64,000 nt of DNA from Mycobacterium basiliense (lineage in GTDB: Bacteria > Actinomycetota > Actinomycetes > Mycobacteriales > Mycobacteriaceae). Shown here in pieces: positions 53,352-63,550 of the stretch (positions are counted from its first letter, which is position 1; each line of letters starts with the position of its first letter). The notes under the pieces are model-generated. The model saw only the letters and a list, made by a program, of their open reading frames with translations. It searched no databases and was not told the origin of the DNA. The translations under genes and the position numbers were made by a program. The stretch lies in assembly GCF_900292015.1 (NCBI RefSeq), contig NZ_LR130759.1, positions 5,146,001-5,210,000 of the forward strand, read 5' to 3'.

Positions 53352-54026
53352 GTGGACGAGATCCTGGCAAGGGCAGGAATCTTCCAAGGGGTTGAACCCG
53401 GCGCGGTTGCGGCACTGACCAAGCAACTGCAACCCGTCGACTTCCCCCGCGGACACACAGTTTTCGCTGAAGGTGAGCCCGGCGACCGGCTGTACATCAT
53501 CGTCGCGGGAAAAGTGAAGATTGGACGCCGCTCACCGGACGGTCGCGAGAACCTGTTGACCATCATGGGTCCGTCTGACATGTTCGGCGAGCTGTCCATC
53601 TTCGACCCGGGGCCGCGGACGTCCAGCGCAACGACAATCACCGAGGTCCGGGCGGTGTCGATGGACCGGGACGCGCTGCGGGCCTGGATCGCCGATCGCC
53701 CCGAAATCGCCGAACAGCTGCTCCGGGTGTTGGCCCGCCGGCTGCGCCGGACCAACAACAACCTGGCCGACCTCATCTTCACCGATGTGCCCGGCCGGGT
53801 GGCCAAGCAACTGCTGCAGCTAGCCCAGCGTTTCGGCACTCAGGAAGGTGGCGCGATGCGAGTCACCCACGACCTGACCCAGGAGGAGATTGCCCAGCTG
53901 GTCGGCGCGTCCCGCGAGACGGTCAACAAGGCTCTCGCTGATTTCGCACACCGGGGATGGATCCGCCTTGAGGGCAAGAGCGTGCTGATTTCCGACTCCG
54001 AACGGCTGGCCCGTCGCGCCCGTTAG
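53352..54026 (+). CDS. crp: cAMP receptor protein, CRP/FNR-family regulator
   Basis: Transcription factor of 224 residues. The cyclic-nucleotide domain (residues 1-120) contains the phosphate-binding cassette [18 protein letters not shown], and the winged helix has the recognition segment [20 protein letters not shown]. In M. tuberculosis Crp (Rv3676) regulates many genes, including rpfA and whiB1, and binds DNA even without cAMP. The GTG at 53352 follows GAAGAGG. TTAGACT near 53285 may be a -10 box. The terminator region downstream is shared with the convergent Rv3677c-like gene. Confidence 0.96.
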   Translation: MDEILARAGIFQGVEPGAVAALTKQLQPVDFPRGHTVFAEGEPGDRLYIIVAGKVKIGRRSPDGRENLLTIMGPSDMFGELSIFDPGPRTSSATTITEVRAVSMDRDALRAWIADRPEIAEQLLRVLARRLRRTNNNLADLIFTDVPGRVAKQLLQLAQRFGTQEGGAMRVTHDLTQEEIAQLVGASRETVNKALADFAHRGWIRLEGKSVLISDSERLARRAR

Positions 54027-54064
54027 GGATGGCTGGCGGCTGATGCCGGCCGGCTCACACCGAA

Positions 54065-54113
54065 ATTGACGTTTTGCAGATAACTACTCGCACTTCTCCT
54101 GCAAAATGTCAAT
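54065..54113. repeat. Long inverted repeat between convergent crp and MBL genes
   Basis: ATTGACGTTTTGCAG (54065-54079) and CTGCAAAATGTCAAT (54099-54113) pair in 14 of 15 positions around a 19-nt loop. Transcripts from either side would form a stable hairpin with T- or A-rich stem. It overlaps the final codons of the MBL gene. It may be a bidirectional terminator or a copy of a dispersed palindromic element. Confidence 0.65.
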
Positions 54114-54912
54114 CTCGGCGCAGGTAGTCCAGCTGCACCTGCACCGACCATTCGGCCGCCTCCCAAAGCTTCTCATCGACGTCAACGTAGACGCGTTCGA
54201 CGATCTGACGACTGGTCGCATCCTCACCGAGATCGCGCAGTGCCGAGCGCACCTGCTCCAGCCGCTCATACCGGTGTGCCAGGTATCCCTGTGCAACGGC
54301 GTCAATGTCGGCCAAATCCGGCCCATGGCCGGGCAGCACCGTCCGCCGGCGCAAACCCCGCAGCCGCCGCAGCGACTCCAGGTAATCGGACAAACTGCCA
54401 TCGTCCTTGTCCAGGACGGTGGTGCCCCGGCCCAACACGGTGTCGGCGGTCAACACGGCGTCCTCGAGGACGAACGAAAACGAATCGGCGGTGTGCCCGG
54501 GGGTGGCGAGCGCCGTGATGCTCAGGCCAGCGGCGTCGATCACTTCACCGTCGCTCAACGCCACCTTGTCGCCGCGCAGGAACCGCGGATCCGCGGCACG
54601 CACCGGCGCCCCGGTCAGCTCGACCAGCTTGTCGATGCCCTCGGTGTGATCACCATGCCGATGGCTGATCAGCACTAGCGCAATCCGGCCCAGTGCGGCT
54701 ATACGGGCGATATGCTCGTCATCTTTCGGCCCCGGGTCGACGATGACCAACTCGGCACTACCCGGACCGCAGAGCACCCAGGTGTTGGTGCCGTCCAACG
54801 TCAGCAGGCCCGGGTTGTCAGCGAGCAGCACCGAAGCGGTGTCAGTGACCGGCCGCAACCGGCCGTATGCGGGATGCATCAGCGGCTCGGCTGTTTCGGC
54901 TGCCTCGGACAT
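54109..54912 (-). CDS. Metallo-beta-lactamase-fold hydrolase (Rv3677c ortholog)
   Basis: Protein of 267 residues. The metal site SHRHGDHTEG (HxHxDH) is near residue 85, with further ligands in ATPGHTAD and LTADTVLG and in VLPGHGPD. The C-terminal helical domain resembles LACTB2/glyoxalase-like nucleases, so a hydrolase on thioesters or RNA is possible; the substrate is unknown. It lies 6 bp after the RidA gene in the same operon. Confidence 0.9.
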   Translation of the reverse strand: MSEAAETAEPLMHPAYGRLRPVTDTASVLLADNPGLLTLDGTNTWVLCGPGSAELVIVDPGPKDDEHIARIAALGRIALVLISHRHGDHTEGIDKLVELTGAPVRAADPRFLRGDKVALSDGEVIDAAGLSITALATPGHTADSFSFVLEDAVLTADTVLGRGTTVLDKDDGSLSDYLESLRRLRGLRRRTVLPGHGPDLADIDAVAQGYLAHRYERLEQVRSALRDLGEDATSRQIVERVYVDVDEKLWEAAEWSVQVQLDYLRRD

Positions 54913-54918
54913 GAGCCG

Positions 54919-55374
54919 CTAGCCGACCTCCACGATCAGCTCAACTTCCACCGGAGCGTCCAGCGGCAGCTCGGCCACACCGACGGCCGACCGCGCATGT
55001 ACGCCGGCGTCGCCGAAAACCTCGGCAAGCAAGTCCGAAGCCCCGTTGATCACGTTCGGCTGTCCATGAAAGCCGGGGGCGGAGGCGACGAATCCGACGA
55101 CCTTGACCACTTGACTGACAGAGTCCAGGCCCACCAATGCATCGATGGCCGCCAGCGCGTTGAGCGCGCAAATCCGGGCGAGGGCTTTGGCCTCATCCGG
55201 CGTGACCTCCGCGCCCACCTTGCCGGTGCCCGCCAGCTTTCCTTCCTGGAACGGCAGTTGACCCGAGGTATAGACGAGGTTGCCGGTACGCACCGCCGGA
55301 ACGTAGGCCGCTAACGGCGCGGCGGTCTGGGGAAGCGCGATACCCAGCTGGGTGAGCCGACTCTTGGCGTTCAT
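54919..55374 (-). CDS. RidA/YjgF-family protein (Rv3678c ortholog)
   Basis: Protein of 151 residues in the YjgF/YER057c/UK114 family. Members deaminate reactive enamine/imine intermediates made by PLP enzymes. Typical features are [22 protein letters not shown] and the C-terminal VELIVEVG. The family Arg needed by true RidA enzymes is not obvious in the usual position (the segment reads [16 protein letters not shown], with Arg present one step earlier), so activity is uncertain. It is the middle gene of a three-gene operon. Confidence 0.88.
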   Translation of the reverse strand: MNAKSRLTQLGIALPQTAAPLAAYVPAVRTGNLVYTSGQLPFQEGKLAGTGKVGAEVTPDEAKALARICALNALAAIDALVGLDSVSQVVKVVGFVASAPGFHGQPNVINGASDLLAEVFGDAGVHARSAVGVAELPLDAPVEVELIVEVG

Positions 55375-55384
55375 CCGCCCCGCC

Positions 55385-55546
55385 CTACTTCGGACGCTTC
55401 AGGTAGGCGACGTGCTGCTCACCGGTTGGCCCTGGCAGCACCGCCACCAGCTCCCAGCCATCGGCGCCCCATTGATCGAGGATCTGTTTGGTGGCGTGTG
55501 TGAGCAGCGGAACCGTTGCGTATTCCCATGCGGAGGGTTGGGTCAT
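55385..55546 (-). CDS. Small DUF4177 protein (Rv3678A ortholog)
   Basis: Protein of 53 residues, MTQPSAWEYATVPLL at the start and AYLKRPK at the end. The ILDQWGADGWELVAVLPG segment is the conserved core of DUF4177. No function is known. It starts at ATG 55544-55546 and ends 10 bp before the RidA-like gene, so it is the first gene of the operon with RidA and the MBL hydrolase. Confidence 0.88.
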   Translation of the reverse strand: MTQPSAWEYATVPLLTHATKQILDQWGADGWELVAVLPGPTGEQHVAYLKRPK

Positions 55547-55622
55547 GACGCGAGCTTATCCGTCGAACTTGACGAGCTCCGGCCAGCCCGGTGGCCCAGC
55601 GGTGCCGGAGAGCTAGCATGCG

Positions 55623-56645
55623 ATGGTGGCAAACACATCGAGCCGCGGTCATTCCGTCGGCTGGCCATCGCGCTTGTCGAAGGCCCGCTTGCACTTCGTG
55701 ACCGGCAAAGGCGGTACCGGAAAGTCTACGATCGCAGCCGCGCTGGCGCTGACGCTAGCCGCGGGAGGCCGCAAGGTCCTTCTTGTCGAAGTTGAAGGGC
55801 GCCAAGGGATTGCGCAACTCTTCGATGTGCCACCGCTGCCGTATCGAGAGATCAAGATCGCGACCGCCGAACGCGGCGGGCAGGTCAACGCGCTGGCAAT
55901 CGACATCGAAGCCGCCTTCCTGGAATACCTGGAGATGTTCTACAACCTGGGCATCGCGGGCCGGGCCATGCGCCGCATCGGTGCCATCGAGTTTGCGACA
56001 ACGATCGCGCCTGGCCTACGCGACGTGCTGCTGACCGGAAAGATCAAAGAGACGGTGGTGCGTGTCGACAAGAACAAGCTGCCGGTCTATGACGCGATCG
56101 TCGTCGATTCGCCCCCGACCGGCCGGATCGCACGCTTCCTGGATGTCACCAAGGCGGTGTCCGATCTGGCCAAGGGCGGCCCGGTGCATTCGCAAAGCGA
56201 GGGTGTGGTCAAGTTGCTGCACTCCGACCAGACCGCGATCCATCTGGTGACGCTGTTAGAAGCGCTGCCGGTGCAGGAGACCCTGGAAGCAATCGAAGAA
56301 CTCGCCGAAATGGACTTGCCGATCGGCAGTGTCATAGTCAACCGCAACATCCCCGCCTACCTAAATCCCGCGGACCTCGCAAAGGCCGCGGAGGGCGATG
56401 TCGATGCGGACTCGGTCCGGTCCGGGCTAGCGATGGCCGGAATCGAACTCGCGGATGCCGATTTCGCCGGCCTGCTAACCGAGACCATCCAACACGCCAC
56501 CCGAATCACCGCACGCGCAGAGACCGCGCAGCAACTCGACGCGCTACAAGTGCCGCGGCTGGAACTACCGACGATCTCCGATGGTGTCGACTTGGGTAGC
56601 CTGTACGAACTATCGGAATCACTTGCACAGCAGGGGGTTCGATGA
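55623..56645 (+). CDS. ArsA/GET3-like ATPase, first of a pair (Rv3679 ortholog)
   Basis: P-loop ATPase of 340 residues. The deviant Walker [12 protein letters not shown] is near residue 25, the switch region DSPPTGR in the middle. The family includes arsenite-pump ATPases and tail-anchored-protein targeting GET3. In M. tuberculosis this gene and the next form a heteromeric ATPase (named BagA/BagB in one study) linked to tolerance of glycerol-derived and nitrosative stress. TAGCAT at 55614-55619 lies 6 nt before a GTG at 55626, so the true start may be that GTG, one codon later. Confidence 0.9.
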   Translation: MVANTSSRGHSVGWPSRLSKARLHFVTGKGGTGKSTIAAALALTLAAGGRKVLLVEVEGRQGIAQLFDVPPLPYREIKIATAERGGQVNALAIDIEAAFLEYLEMFYNLGIAGRAMRRIGAIEFATTIAPGLRDVLLTGKIKETVVRVDKNKLPVYDAIVVDSPPTGRIARFLDVTKAVSDLAKGGPVHSQSEGVVKLLHSDQTAIHLVTLLEALPVQETLEAIEELAEMDLPIGSVIVNRNIPAYLNPADLAKAAEGDVDADSVRSGLAMAGIELADADFAGLLTETIQHATRITARAETAQQLDALQVPRLELPTISDGVDLGSLYELSESLAQQGVR

Positions 56646-57802
56646 GTCACGCACCGAAAACTCTTGACATGGCCGCAATTCTGGCCGATACAGCCAACCG
56701 AGTGGTGGTATGTTGCGGCGCGGGCGGCGTTGGTAAGACCACCACTGCGGCAGCAATTGCATTGCGCGCTGCTGAATATGGTCGAACCGTAGTCGTTTTG
56801 ACGATTGACCCAGCCAAGCGGTTGGCGCAAGCCTTGGGCGTCAATGACCTTGGCAACGTGCCGCAACGCGTCCCATTGGCGCCAGAGGTAACCGGCGAGC
56901 TGCACGCGATGATGCTCGACATGCGCCGCACGTTTGACGAAATGGTGATCCAATACTCCGGACCCGAACGGGCGCAATCGATTCTGGACAACCAGTTCTA
57001 TCAGACCGTCGCCACATCTCTTGCCGGGACCCAGGAATACATGGCCATGGAGAAGCTGGGCCAGCTATTGGCCCAGGACCGCTGGGACCTGGTGGTGGTG
57101 GACACCCCCCCGTCGCGCAATGCGCTGGACTTTCTCGATGCGCCAAAACGCCTTGGCAGCTTCATGGACAGCCGGTTGTGGCGACTGCTGCTGGCTCCTG
57201 GCCGCGGTATCGGACGGATCGTAACCGGCGTGATGGGCTTGGCGATGAAGGCTATGTCCACGGTGCTCGGCTCCAAGATGCTGGGCGACGCTGCCGCATT
57301 CGTGCAATCGCTGGATGCCACCTTCGGCGGCTTCCGCGAGAAGGCCGACCGCACGTACGCGTTGTTGAAACGGCGCGGCACCCAGTTCGTGGTGGTGTCG
57401 GCCGCCGAACCGGATGCGCTGCGCGAGGCCTCCTTCTTCGTTGACCGGTTGTCCGAGGAAAGCATGCCGCTGGCCGGGTTGGTCCTGAACCGCACCCACC
57501 CGACGCTGTGCGCACTGCCGGTAGAACGAGCCATCGATGCTACCGAGACACTGGAGAAGGAGAACAGCGACTCGGAGGAGGCTACGCTAGCCGCTTCGGT
57601 GCTGCGCATTCACGCCGATCGAGGTCAAACCGCGAAGCGCGAGGTGCGACTGCTGTCCCGGTTCACCGGCGCCAATCCCCATGTTCCCGTCATCGGGGTT
57701 CCATCGCTGCCGTTCGATGTCTCTGACCTCGATGCGCTGCGCGCGCTCGCCGACCAGATCACTTCGGTCGGTGACGATGCGGGCCGCAACGCGGCCCGCT
57801 GA
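56642..57802 (+). CDS. ArsA/GET3-like ATPase, second of a pair (Rv3680 ortholog)
   Basis: P-loop ATPase of 386 residues. Walker [12 protein letters not shown] is near residue 25 and [14 protein letters not shown] forms switch II. It has a longer hydrophobic middle segment ([23 protein letters not shown]), possibly the substrate-binding helices. The ATG overlaps the previous stop (ATGA), so the two subunits are coupled. The last 12 codons ([12 protein letters not shown]) and the stop lie inside the first copy of a 58-bp tandem repeat. Confidence 0.9.
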   Translation: MSHAPKTLDMAAILADTANRVVVCCGAGGVGKTTTAAAIALRAAEYGRTVVVLTIDPAKRLAQALGVNDLGNVPQRVPLAPEVTGELHAMMLDMRRTFDEMVIQYSGPERAQSILDNQFYQTVATSLAGTQEYMAMEKLGQLLAQDRWDLVVVDTPPSRNALDFLDAPKRLGSFMDSRLWRLLLAPGRGIGRIVTGVMGLAMKAMSTVLGSKMLGDAAAFVQSLDATFGGFREKADRTYALLKRRGTQFVVVSAAEPDALREASFFVDRLSEESMPLAGLVLNRTHPTLCALPVERAIDATETLEKENSDSEEATLAASVLRIHADRGQTAKREVRLLSRFTGANPHVPVIGVPSLPFDVSDLDALRALADQITSVGDDAGRNAAR

Positions 57803-57990
57803 GGAACCGGCCCATCTAAACCCGGTCGGTGACGATGCGGGCCGCAACGCGGCCCGCTGAGGAACCGGCCCATCCAAACCCGGTCGGTGACGATGCGGGC
57901 CGCAACGCGGCCCGCTGAGGAACCGGCCCATCCAAACCCGGTCGGTGACGATGCGGGCCGCAACGCGGCCCGCTGAGGAACCGGCCCATC
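57765..57990. repeat. Tandem repeat, 58-bp unit, four copies
   Basis: Copies begin at 57765, 57823, 57881 and 57939; the last is cut to 52 bp. The first three differ at only one base (CATCTAAA versus CATCCAAA). Each unit contains the perfect hairpin GCGGGCCGC-AAC-GCGGCCCGC. The first copy includes the end and stop codon of the ArsA-like gene. Near-identity between copies implies recent expansion. It is positioned like the hypervariable M. tuberculosis VNTR near 4120 kb, which from memory has a unit of about this length. Confidence 0.95.
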
Positions 57991-58156
57991 GCGTCTAACG
58001 CCGTCGCTTCACACTCGACTCAAAAGTGGCGTATTGGGCATACGCCAGTTCCTATTGGGCACAAGGCAATTAGTAATGAACCGCGACAGCTGTAACAAAA
58101 AAGTAATGAGGGGCAGGGCACCGACGGACCGGTTGACGCCCCCGATCGCGCGTCGA
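57991..58156. other. Short gene-free spacer after the tandem repeat
   Basis: Sequence between the repeat and the convergent whiB4 stop. I see no gene or clear terminator. The inverted motif TATTGGGCATACGCCAGTTCC/ATTGGGCACAAGG region has a local direct repeat ATTGGGCA (58033 and 58054). Confidence 0.4.
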
Positions 58157-58507
58157 TCAGCCGACGCTGCGCCGCTTGCGCTTGTCGAGGTAGTCCGACC
58201 ACGAGACCACCTCCGGGTGTTGCTTGAGCAGTGCCCGGCGCTGGCGCTCGGTCATGCCACCCCACACGCCGAACTCGACTTTGTTGTCGAGCGCATCGGC
58301 CGCGCACTCCTGCATGACCGGACAGTGACGACAGATCACTGCGGCCTTACGTTGGGCGGCACCACGGACGAAGAGCTCGTCAGGGTCGGTTGCCCGGCAC
58401 AGCGCCTTTGATACCCAGTTGATCCGTTCTTCCGCGTCGACGCTACGTAGGACGTTCTGCGCGGATGTAAGATTTGTCCTTCGCGCGGCCGGTCGTGTTC
58501 CTGACAC
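58157..58507 (-). CDS. whiB4: Iron-sulfur redox regulator WhiB4
   Basis: Wbl-family protein of 116 residues. Four cysteines (about residues 37, 59, 62 and 68; C-x21-C-x2-C-x5-C) bind an oxygen- and NO-sensitive 4Fe-4S cluster. VWGGMTERQRR is the Wbl turn, and the basic end YLDKRKRRS contacts DNA. In M. tuberculosis WhiB4 controls oxidative-stress genes and nucleoid compaction. The GTG start matches the family. Its promoter lies about 110 bp upstream. Confidence 0.96.
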   Translation of the reverse strand: MSGTRPAARRTNLTSAQNVLRSVDAEERINWVSKALCRATDPDELFVRGAAQRKAAVICRHCPVMQECAADALDNKVEFGVWGGMTERQRRALLKQHPEVVSWSDYLDKRKRRSVG

Positions 58508-58615
58508 GAGCTGATCCCTTCCTCCCGGCCGCGAATCGCGACCCCCTCCTCGGGCACCAGCTGATGTTGAGAGCTACGACACACTGTCCACACCGCTGTT
58601 ACCTGAATCTCACTG

Positions 58616-58644
58616 CGTATATAAGTTAGGTGGTCAGCTGCCAA
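58616..58644 (-). promoter_or_regulatory. Candidate promoter of whiB4
   Basis: On the minus strand TTGGCA (58639-58644) and TATACG (58616-58621) are exactly 17 bp apart. The start site would be near 58609, giving a leader of about 100 nt. The rest of the 362-bp whiB4-ponA2 interval contains several short palindromes, such as CCCTCGAGGG, with no assigned role. Confidence 0.55.
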
Positions 58645-58856
58645 TTGCGCAACAGTCCGATAACGGATTTTTTGGGACGAGCGTCCCGTCTTGTGCCAAT
58701 CGGCCGGGGAAAACACACCCTGTCGGTCCCCCCTCGAGGGCCCTGACCTGTGACGCAGGTGCAAAATAACTCCCCGCTTGCCCCTGGTGCAACCAAGCAC
58801 CCCGTGCTAAGAAATTTTTTTCCATCGCGCGGCGTGGAGGCGTGACAGGGGCCCAG

Positions 58857-58862
58857 TACTGT
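58857..58862 (+). promoter_or_regulatory. -10 box of a leaderless ponA2 transcript
   Basis: TACTGT lies 7 nt before the ponA2 ATG and no Shine-Dalgarno site is present, so transcription probably begins at or next to the start codon. Confidence 0.5.
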
Positions 58863-58869
58863 AGTACGC

Positions 58870-61284
58870 ATGTCCGAGCGCCCCCCGGTCGCCCTCACTC
58901 TGCTCAAGCTCGCAGGGTGCTGTCTGCTAGCCAGCATCGTCGCCGCGGCCCTGATGTTTCCGTTCGCGGGCGGGCTCGGCCTGATGTCCAATCGCGCGTC
59001 CGAGGTCGTCGCCAACGGTTCGGCTCAGCTGCTGCAGGGGGACGTACCGGCCGTGTCAACGATGGTCGACGCCAAGGGGAACACAATCGCCTGGCTGTAT
59101 TCGCAGCGCCGGTTCGAGGTGCCCTCCGACAAGATCGCCAACACGATGAAGTTGGCGATCGTCTCGATCGAGGACAAGCGCTTCGCCGAACACAACGGCG
59201 TCGACTGGAAGGGGACCCTGACTGGTCTGGCCGGCTATGCGTCCGGCGACCTCGACACTCGGGGCGGATCGACCATCGAGCAGCAATACGTAAAGAACTA
59301 CCAACTGCTGGTCACCGCCCAAACCGATGCCGAAAAGCGCGCTGCTGTCGAAACCACCCCGGCGCGCAAGCTGCGCGAAATCCGGATGGCGTTGACCCTC
59401 GACAAAACCTTCACCAAGCCCGAGATCCTGACCCGCTATCTGAACCTGGTGTCGTTCGGCAACAACTCGTTCGGCGTGCAGGACGCGGCGCAGACGTACT
59501 TCGGCATCAACGCCTCCGAGCTGAACTGGCAACAGGCCGCGCTGTTGGCGGGCATGGTGCAGTCGACCAGCACGCTCAATCCCTACACCAACCCCGATGG
59601 GGCGCTGGCTCGGCGCAACGTCGTCTTGGACACCATGATCGAGAACATTCCCGGGGAGGCGAACGCGTTACGCGCCGCCAAAGCCCAACCGCTGGGGATA
59701 CTGCCGCAGCCCAACGAGCTGCCCCGAGGCTGCATCGCGGCGGGCGACCGCGCCTTCTTCTGCGACTACGTCCAGGAGTACCTGTCGCGGGCCGGGATCA
59801 GCAAGGAGCAGCTTGCCCGGGGCGGCTATCTGATCCGCACCACCCTGGACCCCGATGTGCAAACACCGGTCAAGGCGGCCATCGACAAGTTCGCCAGCCC
59901 CAACCTCGCCGGCATCTCCAGCGTGATGAGCGTCATCAAACCGGGCAAGGATTCGCACCGGGTGCTGGCAATGGCCAGCAACCGCAAATACGGCTTGGAC
60001 ATCGACGCCGGCGAGACCATGCGGCCACAGCCGTTCTCTCTGGTCGGCGACGGCGCCGGGTCGATCTTCAAGATCTTCACCACCGCAGCCGCGCTGGACA
60101 TGGGTATGGGCATCAACGCCCAACTCGATGTGCCGGGCCGGTTCCAGGGCAAAGGGCTGGGCAGCGGCGGCGCGAAGGGCTGCCCCAAGGACACCTGGTG
60201 CGTGATCAACGCCGGTAACTACCGCGGCTCGATGAGCGTGACAGACGCGTTGGCCACCTCCCCCAACACCGCGTTCGCCAAGCTGATCTCGCAGGTCGGG
60301 GTCGCCCGGACGGTGGATATGGCCATCAAACTCGGACTTCGGTCCTACGCCAATCCCGGTACGGCGCGCGACTACAACCCCGACAGCAACGAGAGCCTGG
60401 CCGATTTCGTCAAACGGCAGAACATCGGTTCGTTTACTCTCGGCCCCATCGAGGTCAACGCGCTGGAACTGTCCAACGTCGCGGCTACCCTGGCATCCGG
60501 TGGCGTGTGGTGCCCGCCCAACCCAATCGACAAGCTGATCGACCGCAACGGCAACGAAGTTGCCGTCACCACCGAGACTTGCGACCAGGTGGTGCCTGAA
60601 GGTCTGGCCAATACCCTTGCCAACGCGATGAGCAAGGACGCGGTGGGCGGTGGCACGGCGTCGGGTTCGGCCGGTGCGGTCGGCTGGGACCTGCCGGTGT
60701 CCGGGAAGACAGGCACCACCGAAGCCCACCGCTCCGCGGGATTCGTCGGCTTCACCAATCGGTACGCGGCGGCGAACTATATCTACGACGACTCCACCAC
60801 GCCGACCGATCTGTGTTCCGGTCCGCTGCGCCATTGCGGCAACGGTGACTTGTATGGCGGAAACGAGCCGGCCCGAACCTGGTTCGCCGCGATGAAGCCC
60901 ATTGCCAACAACTTTGGTGAGGTGCGGTTACCCCCGACCGATCCGCGCTACGTCGACGGAGCCCCGGGCTCGCGGGTACCGAGCGTGGCCGGCCTGGACG
61001 TGGACCAGGCTCGGCAGCGCCTGCGGGACGCGGGTTTCCAAGTCGCCGACCAAACCAACGCCGTCAACAGCAGCGCCAAGTACGGCGAGGTGGTCGGAAC
61101 CTCACCGAGTGGTCAGACCATTCCGGGCTCAATCGTCACGATCCAAATCAGTAACGGCATACCTCCGGCACCGCCGCCGCCGCCGGAAGGCGAGCCGCCA
61201 CCGCCGGTGGGATCGCAGGTCGTAGAGATCCCGGGCCTGCCACCGATCACGATCCCGTTGCTGGCTCCGCCGCCCCCTCCGTAG
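58870..61284 (+). CDS. ponA2: Bifunctional penicillin-binding protein 1 (PBP1) with PASTA domain
   Basis: Class A PBP of 804 residues that polymerises and cross-links peptidoglycan. An N-terminal anchor (residues 8-35) is followed by a GT51 transglycosylase domain with SIEDKRFAEHNGVDWKG. The transpeptidase domain has SxxK in GSIFKIFTTAAAL, SxN in TSPNTAFAKL and KTG in SGKTGTTEAHRSAGF. One PASTA domain (about residues 700-760) and a Pro-rich tail follow. In mycobacteria PonA2 matters for stress survival and dormancy. Leaderless start at 58870. Confidence 0.96.
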   Translation: MSERPPVALTLLKLAGCCLLASIVAAALMFPFAGGLGLMSNRASEVVANGSAQLLQGDVPAVSTMVDAKGNTIAWLYSQRRFEVPSDKIANTMKLAIVSIEDKRFAEHNGVDWKGTLTGLAGYASGDLDTRGGSTIEQQYVKNYQLLVTAQTDAEKRAAVETTPARKLREIRMALTLDKTFTKPEILTRYLNLVSFGNNSFGVQDAAQTYFGINASELNWQQAALLAGMVQSTSTLNPYTNPDGALARRNVVLDTMIENIPGEANALRAAKAQPLGILPQPNELPRGCIAAGDRAFFCDYVQEYLSRAGISKEQLARGGYLIRTTLDPDVQTPVKAAIDKFASPNLAGISSVMSVIKPGKDSHRVLAMASNRKYGLDIDAGETMRPQPFSLVGDGAGSIFKIFTTAAALDMGMGINAQLDVPGRFQGKGLGSGGAKGCPKDTWCVINAGNYRGSMSVTDALATSPNTAFAKLISQVGVARTVDMAIKLGLRSYANPGTARDYNPDSNESLADFVKRQNIGSFTLGPIEVNALELSNVAATLASGGVWCPPNPIDKLIDRNGNEVAVTTETCDQVVPEGLANTLANAMSKDAVGGGTASGSAGAVGWDLPVSGKTGTTEAHRSAGFVGFTNRYAAANYIYDDSTTPTDLCSGPLRHCGNGDLYGGNEPARTWFAAMKPIANNFGEVRLPPTDPRYVDGAPGSRVPSVAGLDVDQARQRLRDAGFQVADQTNAVNSSAKYGEVVGTSPSGQTIPGSIVTIQISNGIPPAPPPPPEGEPPPPVGSQVVEIPGLPPITIPLLAPPPPP

Positions 61285-61338
61285 GTCCATCGCCCTAGAC
61301 ACGAGCGAGTAGGTGCCGCGCGGCAGTAGGCTGCGTGC

Positions 61339-62298
61339 ATGGCTGATGTTCTGCCCGCTTTGTTACGCGCCGGTGCGGTGGCGCTCGGCTCAACCGTCGC
61401 CGGCATCGGATATGCCTCGCTCATCGAGCGCAATGCGTTCGTCCTGCGCGAGGTCACCATGCCGGTCCTGAGTCCGGGCTCCACACCACTGCGGGTGCTG
61501 CATATCAGCGATCTCCATATGCTGCCTAAACAGCACCGTAAACAGGCCTGGTTGCGCGAGCTAGCCAGCTGGGAGCCCGACCTGGTGGTCAACACAGGCG
61601 ACAACCTGGCCCACCCCAAAGCGGTGCCGGCGGTCGTGCAGACCCTGGGTGATCTGCTGTCCCGGCCGGGGGTGTTCGTCTTCGGCAGCAACGACTACTT
61701 CGGCCCGCGGCTGAAAAACCCGGCGCATTACCTCGTCAATCCCGACCACCGGGTCCGCGGTGAACCCTTGCCCTGGCAGGATCTGCGGGCGGCATTCACC
61801 GAACGTGGCTGGCTCGACCTCACTCATACTCGCCGTGAGTTCGAGGTGGCCGGGCTGCACATCGCCGCCGCAGGGGTGGATGACCCGCACATCGACCGGG
61901 ACCGCTACGAGACGATTGCCGGCCCGGCAAGCCCGGCCGCCAACCTGCGGCTGGGGTTGACGCATTCGCCGGAGCCGCGGGTGCTGGATCGCTTCGCCGC
62001 CGACGGCTATCAGCTGGTGATGGCCGGCCACACCCATGGTGGACAACTGTGCCTGCCGATTTATGGTGCCCTGGTCACCAATTGCGGGCTGGATCGCTCC
62101 CGGGCCAAGGGCGCATCCCGGTGGGGCGCAAACACGCAACTGCATGTCTCTGCCGGGATAGGCACTTCACCGTTTGCCCCGGCGCGATTCTGCTGCCGAC
62201 CCGAGGCCACTCTGCTCACGTTGATCGCCACCCCAATGGGCGGCCGAGACTCGAGTAGCAACCTGGGCCGTTCCCAGCCGACCGCCTCCGTGCGTTGA
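61339..62298 (+). CDS. Membrane-anchored calcineurin-like metallophosphoesterase (Rv3683 ortholog)
   Basis: Protein of 319 residues. After a short N-terminal hydrophobic segment, metal motifs occur in order: ISDLHML (DxH), NTGDNL (GDx2), FGSNDYFG (GNHD variant with Ser-Asn-Asp), and MAGHTHGGQ (GHxH). YkoE/YaeI-type relatives cleave phosphodiesters such as UDP-lipid or phospholipid headgroups; the substrate is unknown. TAGGCT lies 6 nt before the ATG (61327-61332), so the mRNA is probably leaderless. The next gene overlaps by four bases. Confidence 0.9.
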   Translation: MADVLPALLRAGAVALGSTVAGIGYASLIERNAFVLREVTMPVLSPGSTPLRVLHISDLHMLPKQHRKQAWLRELASWEPDLVVNTGDNLAHPKAVPAVVQTLGDLLSRPGVFVFGSNDYFGPRLKNPAHYLVNPDHRVRGEPLPWQDLRAAFTERGWLDLTHTRREFEVAGLHIAAAGVDDPHIDRDRYETIAGPASPAANLRLGLTHSPEPRVLDRFAADGYQLVMAGHTHGGQLCLPIYGALVTNCGLDRSRAKGASRWGANTQLHVSAGIGTSPFAPARFCCRPEATLLTLIATPMGGRDSSSNLGRSQPTASVR

Positions 62299-63443
62299 GC
62301 GCGCGGACCCGTGTCGCGGGCCGCAGCCTGTCCCGAACCTGGACAGACAATGCGGTCCGCCTGATCGAGGCGGATGCGCGCCGCAGCGCCGACACCCACT
62401 TGCTGCGTTACCCCCTGCCATCGGCGTGGTGTAACGATGCCAAGGTCGACCTGTACCTCAAGGACGAGACGACGCACATCACCGGCAGCCTCAAACACCG
62501 GCTGGCGCGCTCGCTGTTCCTGTATGCGCTGTGTAACGGCTGGATCGGCGAGGGCACGACCGTGGTGGAGGCGTCATCGGGTTCCACCGCCGTGTCCGAG
62601 GCGTACTTTGCGGCCCTGCTGGGGCTGCCGTTCGTCGCGGTGATGCCGGCCGCCACCAGCACCTCCAAGATCGCGCTGATCGAGGCGCAAGGCGGGCGTT
62701 GCCATTTCGTGGAGAGCTCGAGTCAGGTCTACGCCGAAGCCGAACGGGTCGCGAACGAGACCGGCGGCCACTACCTGGATCAGTTCACCAATGCAGAACG
62801 GGCCACCGACTGGCGCGGCAACAACAACATCGCCGAGTCGATCTACGTCCAAATGCGCGAGGAGAAGCACCCCATTCCAGACTGGATCGTGGTGGGGGCG
62901 GGAACTGGCGGCACCAGCGCCACGATCGGGCGCTACATCCGCTACCGACGACACGCAACCCGGCTGTGCGTTGTCGACCCGGAGAATTCCGCGTTCTATC
63001 CCGCCTACGCCGACGCCAAATACGACATCGTCATGCCCAAATCGTCGCGGATCGAAGGCATCGGTCGGCCACGGGTCGAGCCGTCTTTTCTGCCCGGCGT
63101 GGTGGACCGCATGGTCTCGGTCCCCGACGCCGCCTCGATCGCCGCCGCCCGTCATGTCAGTACCGTTCTCGGACGGCGCGTGGGGCCGTCCACGGGCACC
63201 AACCTGTGGGGAGCTTTCGGTCTGCTGGCCGAGATGGTCGCAGAAGGCCGCAGCGGCTCGGTGGTCACCCTGCTCGCCGACAGTGGCGACCGCTACGCCG
63301 ACACCTACTTCAACGACGACTGGGTGAGCGCCCAGGGGATCGATCCGACCGGTCCCGCCCAGGCGCTGGTTGAGTTCGAACGCTCCTGCACTTGGGACGA
63401 TCCCCAACCTGCGGTTTGGCGAGCGGACCGACCGGTGCGATAG
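62295..63443 (+). CDS. cds1: PLP-dependent L-cysteine desulfhydrase-like enzyme (Rv3684/Cds1 ortholog)
   Basis: Fold-type II PLP enzyme of 382 residues related to cysteine synthases. The Schiff-base Lys is in [15 protein letters not shown], the substrate loop is [13 protein letters not shown], and the phosphate-binding glycines are [13 protein letters not shown]. In M. tuberculosis Rv3684 was described as Cds1, degrading cysteine to H2S, pyruvate and ammonia. The start is a TTG at 62295 overlapping the previous stop (TTGA), so it is coupled to the phosphoesterase gene. Confidence 0.85.
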   Translation: MSARTRVAGRSLSRTWTDNAVRLIEADARRSADTHLLRYPLPSAWCNDAKVDLYLKDETTHITGSLKHRLARSLFLYALCNGWIGEGTTVVEASSGSTAVSEAYFAALLGLPFVAVMPAATSTSKIALIEAQGGRCHFVESSSQVYAEAERVANETGGHYLDQFTNAERATDWRGNNNIAESIYVQMREEKHPIPDWIVVGAGTGGTSATIGRYIRYRRHATRLCVVDPENSAFYPAYADAKYDIVMPKSSRIEGIGRPRVEPSFLPGVVDRMVSVPDAASIAAARHVSTVLGRRVGPSTGTNLWGAFGLLAEMVAEGRSGSVVTLLADSGDRYADTYFNDDWVSAQGIDPTGPAQALVEFERSCTWDDPQPAVWRADRPVR

Positions 63444-63460
63444 GCTGTCGTGGCTTCAAG

Positions 63461-63537
<77 letters not shown>

Positions 63538-63550
63538 GTGGATGTCGCAG

